NCBI GenBank assembly: GCA_947440875.1
Contig: CANETG010000116.1
Location: 1-8,063, forward strand
Direction of reading: 5' to 3'
Source: Bacteriovoracaceae bacterium
Lineage (GTDB): Bacteria > Bdellovibrionota > Bacteriovoracia > Bacteriovoracales > Bacteriovoracaceae
DNA: 8,063 nucleotides
Part shown: positions 4,924-8,063 of the stretch, piece by piece
Numbering within the stretch: the first letter of the stretch is position 1
How the letters are laid out: each line of letters opens with the position of its first letter
Translations under genes and position numbers: made by a program
The notes under the pieces: model-generated
What the model was told of the DNA's origin: nothing
Database searches by the model: none
Seen by the model: only the letters and a program-made list of their open reading frames with translations

Positions 4924-7044
4924 ATGGCAGGACATATCATTAGTATCATTGGTGGCAAGGGTGGAGTGGGGAAGTCGCAACTGGCGGCCAACATGGCCTT
5001 TGCGTACGCAGCAGAAATCAGGGCGAAGGTTTTACTCCTTGATTTCGATCAGAAGGCTTGTGGTGATCAGAATATTATCACTGGTCTCAAATCGAAAAAG
5101 CATCTTAAGGAACTAGCAGAGTTTTCTGGCGCAATTGATCCGCGGTCGATTCAATTATTCACCGCCGATCATAAAGCTGGGGTTTCTTTCATCGGGATGC
5201 CAACGGAACCGATTCTTGCGAATCAAATTCAGGAAGAGGGACTCGGGAAAGTTTTAAAAGCAATCACCAATATTTATCCCATCACGATAATTGACGCTGG
5301 ATCTGAATTAACTCCCCTGACTTTAAAAGCACTAGAGTTTTCAACACTCATTTTTCTTGTCGCGTCTCCTGATCTCCTCGCAGTCAACCAGTGTCGAAGA
5401 ATGTACTCCGATCTTGTGACACTGCTTTTCCCGAAAGACATGATTCAAATTATCGTCAATCAGGCCGTGAACGGTCACCCAGTAAGTCCGGATGTTATTG
5501 GAAAGCAAATTGGTAAACCGGTTTTTCATTCGATCCCCCGCGATGACGCAAGTTGCGTCGCCGCTCTCTCGCGTTCAACTCCCGTAATAGTTGCTAATAA
5601 ATCCTCTGCTTTCGGTAATGGTGTCACCGATGGAGTAAGAAAACTTATCCAGAAAAACGTCCTGAGAACGCTTGAGCAATTACAAAAACCCACCGGTGTA
5701 AACGCCACTGCAAACGTAAATGGCGCCTCTGGCGCTGCTGGGGCCAGTGACGATAAGAAAAGAGATCAGTGGACCGAGCTTAAGAGTCGAGTTCATAAAT
5801 CCCTCATTGAAGAAATGGATCTTAAGAAGCAAGACGAGAACGATCCGAAAGCAAAAATTATTCTCCGCGAGCAGGTAAAAAAACTTGTCGTTGAGCTCTT
5901 GAGTAAAGAAGACACGAAAGGTGTTCTTAATAACCGCGATGATATGAACCGGATCGTAAAAGAAATTCTCGATGAAGCTCTCGGACTTGGTCCGCTCGAA
6001 GATATGCTCGCCGATAAATCTATTTCTGAAATCATGGTTGTTGGTCCCAAGAAAATTTATTACGAGCAAGCCGGAAAAGTTCGGAAATCGGAAATTACGT
6101 TCACCAATGACCGGCAGGTACTGAACGTCATCGAAAGAATCGTTGCGCCCATCGGTCGCCGGATCGATGAAAAAACGCCTTACGTCGATGCTCGCTTGCC
6201 CGATGGCTCGCGCGTGCATGCCATTATTCCTCCCTGCTCAATTGATGGGTGCTGTATTACGATCCGAAAGTTTCCTGAGAAAAGACTCGATTATAAAGAC
6301 ATCGTGAAATTTGGCTCGATGACTGAAGAGATGGCTGACTTTCTGCGCATCTCAGTTGAGGCCCATCGGAATATCGTTGTTTCAGGCGGTACCGGTTCAG
6401 GTAAAACTACACTAATTAACGTTCTGGGTGGATTCATCCAGTCTGATGAACGAATTATTACTTGCGAAGATTCCGCCGAATTAAACTTTCCACAAGATCA
6501 CGTCGTCCGTCTGGAAACTCGTCCTCCTTCTTTGGAAGGCGAGGGCGAAATTGATATTCGCTGCCTAGTAAAACAAACACTCCGTATGCGTCCCACAAGG
6601 ATCGTCGTGGGCGAGTGTCGTGGTGGTGAAACTCTCGACATGTTACAGGCGATGAATACTGGTCACGACGGTTCTATGACGACTGTCCACTCGAACTCAC
6701 CTCGTGATGCCATTTCTCGTCTAGAAACTCTCGTGCAATACGCTGGCGCCGGACTTCCACAGAAGGCCATTAAAGAAATGATCGCTTCGGCAGTTCACAT
6801 GATTGTTCAACAATCGCGGATGGATGATAAATCCAGAAAGGTTACTTACATCACAGAAATCGGCGGAATGCAGGGGGACGTGATCACTCTGCAAGACATC
6901 TTTGTATATAAACAGGAAGGCATGGGTAAAGACGGGAAGCTCATCGGAAAGTTTATGGCAACCGGATTCATTCCGAAGTTCATCGAGTCGCTAGAGAAAA
7001 AAGGTTACAAAGTCCCACGCGGACTATTCACCAATAGAACATGA
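4924..7044 (+). CDS. Fused TadZ/CpaE (ParA/MinD-like) - TadA/CpaF ATPase
   Basis: One 706-residue cytoplasmic protein joins two usually separate Tad proteins. Residues 1 to about 240 are a ParA/MinD-type ATPase: deviant Walker A GGKGGVGKS (10-18, with signature Lys12 and Lys17), DFD at 40-42 and Asp124 in ITIIDAG. A linker rich in Ala, Gly, Asn and Ser (about 256-277) leads to a charged helical stretch. The TadA/CpaF secretion ATPase follows: PDGSRVHAIIPP (426-437), Walker A GGTGSGKTT (488-496, Lys494), an Asp box with ED (515-516), Walker B IVVGE (560-564), and a His box with GHDGSMTTVH (580-589). Both catalytic sites look intact. TadA powers pilus assembly; TadZ localises the machine. The CpaE-type N-terminal receiver domain is absent. 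No frameshift or second start is needed. It abuts the secretin stop and overlaps tadB as ATGA. Confidence 0.93.
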   Translation: MAGHIISIIGGKGGVGKSQLAANMAFAYAAEIRAKVLLLDFDQKACGDQNIITGLKSKKHLKELAEFSGAIDPRSIQLFTADHKAGVSFIGMPTEPILANQIQEEGLGKVLKAITNIYPITIIDAGSELTPLTLKALEFSTLIFLVASPDLLAVNQCRRMYSDLVTLLFPKDMIQIIVNQAVNGHPVSPDVIGKQIGKPVFHSIPRDDASCVAALSRSTPVIVANKSSAFGNGVTDGVRKLIQKNVLRTLEQLQKPTGVNATANVNGASGAAGASDDKKRDQWTELKSRVHKSLIEEMDLKKQDENDPKAKIILREQVKKLVVELLSKEDTKGVLNNRDDMNRIVKEILDEALGLGPLEDMLADKSISEIMVVGPKKIYYEQAGKVRKSEITFTNDRQVLNVIERIVAPIGRRIDEKTPYVDARLPDGSRVHAIIPPCSIDGCCITIRKFPEKRLDYKDIVKFGSMTEEMADFLRISVEAHRNIVVSGGTGSGKTTLINVLGGFIQSDERIITCEDSAELNFPQDHVVRLETRPPSLEGEGEIDIRCLVKQTLRMRPTRIVVGECRGGETLDMLQAMNTGHDGSMTTVHSNSPRDAISRLETLVQYAGAGLPQKAIKEMIASAVHMIVQQSRMDDKSRKVTYITEIGGMQGDVITLQDIFVYKQEGMGKDGKLIGKFMATGFIPKFIESLEKKGYKVPRGLFTNRT

Positions 7045-8063
7045 AATTGATAATAGTTCTTCTCACATCTCTAATTTTTAATCTGGCCTTCGCCCAGGAG
7101 GCACCTCTCGTTCAAGACATAAACGACATCCGACCTATGGAGGAAGGAAGATCTGCAGAGGTCATCCTCAAATATAATCAGTCGCCGTCTATGATCGCGA
7201 CAGAGTGTACGATCACTTCCGCTACTCGAATCGATATCTATCGAGAATGTCAATGCGCTAACGGCATCTGTTCAGTCGGGATCATTGCCAAGAAAGAAGG
7301 TGTCGGTGGATTCACTTACACACTGACTGCTGACTCGCAGACATCAAAGAACGCAAAAGCCGTCGTTTCCATCGAATCGAATTTTGATATCTGGACGAAT
7401 GTTCTGGGTGTGAAAGGTATTCTTCTTATCATCGGCTTTTTAATTTTCTTTTTTTCGTATAAAAATAGCATCAAAATTTTTAGCTGGATTGATCAGCAGA
7501 CCCACGGAACTCGAGACTACATACTTAAAAAATTTGAAATCATGTTCATTGAAGTAGAGCCTCAGAAAGTAACCTACGCCTTACTCTTTATGTCTTTTGG
7601 AGCAGGTATTGTGACCTTCGTCATCCTCACTCTTTTAGGCAAGATTCCCCTCGCGATTGTGATGGGTCTGTTCATGATGTTTGTGGGATGGAAGTCTCCT
7701 AAACCCATCGTTGATTATTTTGAAAATAAACGAAAAAAGAAGTATCAGGTCCAGATGGTGGACGCACTCAATCTGATGGCCAATGGACTCCGCGCCGGCC
7801 TCACGGTCCCTCAGTCTATCGGCATGGTCGTGGATGAATTGCCGGCGCCTGTGAGCCAGGAATTTAATCTCATCCTCCAGCAGGCAAAAATTGGTGTACC
7901 TCTGGACGAGGCACTCGAAAATCTCAAAAAGCGCGTTTATACAGAAGATAACGAGATGTTCGTCACGAGTGTTAATATTTTGCGCGAAACTGGCGGTAAT
8001 CTTGCCGAAACTTTTGACACTATTGTTTCAGTGATTCGCGAACGTGTTCGACTTCAATTAAAG
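7041..8063 (+). CDS. tadB: TadB-like inner-membrane platform protein with exported N-terminal domain (3' end off window)
   Basis: The frame is open for 341 codons to the right edge, so the C terminus is missing. Residues 1-18 form a signal peptide ending AFA before QE. An extracytoplasmic domain of about 100 residues follows with four cysteines (56, 70, 72, 77); its end, GFTYTLTADSQTSKNAKAVV (residues 91-110), resembles the last strands of a cadherin/Ig-like beta sandwich. Membrane helices lie at about 126-140 and 177-217. A GspF/T2SSF domain starts near 236 (VQMVDALNLMANGLRAGLTV, then LRETGGNLAETFDTIV). This is the TadB platform that, with TadC, couples TadA to fibre growth. TadB usually begins near the first membrane helix, so the exported domain is extra. 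The ATG overlaps the previous TGA by four bases; TadC is expected downstream. Confidence 0.9.
   Translation, partial: MKLIIVLLTSLIFNLAFAQEAPLVQDINDIRPMEEGRSAEVILKYNQSPSMIATECTITSATRIDIYRECQCANGICSVGIIAKKEGVGGFTYTLTADSQTSKNAKAVVSIESNFDIWTNVLGVKGILLIIGFLIFFFSYKNSIKIFSWIDQQTHGTRDYILKKFEIMFIEVEPQKVTYALLFMSFGAGIVTFVILTLLGKIPLAIVMGLFMMFVGWKSPKPIVDYFENKRKKKYQVQMVDALNLMANGLRAGLTVPQSIGMVVDELPAPVSQEFNLILQQAKIGVPLDEALENLKKRVYTEDNEMFVTSVNILRETGGNLAETFDTIVSVIRERVRLQLK

Noticed and set aside
4757..5116. 119-codon + strand frame spanning the secretin/TadZ-TadA junction
   Set aside because: It overlaps two genes with clear conserved motifs in another frame; its translation is Arg/Ser/Leu-rich noise.
5680..6219. 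Long open frame on the - strand (179 codons) opposite the TadZ-TadA gene
   Set aside because: It lies antisense to a well-supported ATPase gene, has no recognisable domain, and its openness follows from codon use on the other strand.

Overview
The window is most of a Tad (tight adherence / Flp pilus) operon, read entirely on the + strand. In order it encodes two Flp-type pilins, a type IV prepilin peptidase (TadV/CpaA), three further small proteins with class III prepilin signals (one unclassified pseudopilin and two TadE-like), the periplasmic protein CpaB/RcpC, the secretin CpaC/RcpA, one polypeptide that fuses a ParA/MinD-like TadZ/CpaE ATPase to the TadA/CpaF secretion ATPase, and the first 341 codons of TadB, which is cut by the right edge. 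No mobile element, CRISPR array, tRNA or rRNA was seen.

The organism is a Gram-negative bacterium, because a secretin with a signal peptide implies an outer membrane. The moderate GC content, the split Flp/TadE/secretin layout and a flagellar-sigma-like promoter in front of the pilin gene would suit a motile Bdellovibrionota member (Bacteriovorax/Peredibacter/Bdellovibrio type), where Flp pili are associated with the attack phase. This placement is inference and of low to moderate confidence; a motile delta-type proteobacterium is an alternative.

Layout: 1-192 is a non-coding leader with a candidate extended -10 element (109-117) and a strong sigma-28 (FliA)-like promoter (140-167). At 193-2472 lie five prepilin-like genes and their peptidase, nearly all linked by 1- to 4-base stop/start overlaps; a hairpin (400-432) separates the first, presumably major, pilin from the rest. 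At 2473-2555 is the only other real gap, with a possible internal promoter and a good ribosome binding site. At 2556-8063 lies the machine: CpaB, secretin, TadZ-TadA, TadB, again overlapping or abutting.

How the parts work together: TadV cleaves the prepilins after the glycine of a G-Q-x-x-x-E signal. The TadA ATPase module drives TadB (with TadC, expected downstream) to assemble Flp into a fibre, which leaves through the CpaC secretin with CpaB as periplasmic partner. The TadZ module would place the complex in the cell. The notable departures from the textbook operon are the TadZ-TadA fusion, a TadB with an N-terminal signal peptide and a cysteine-containing extracytoplasmic domain, the number of prepilin-like proteins, even-numbered cysteines confined to several exported parts, and the FliA-like promoter.
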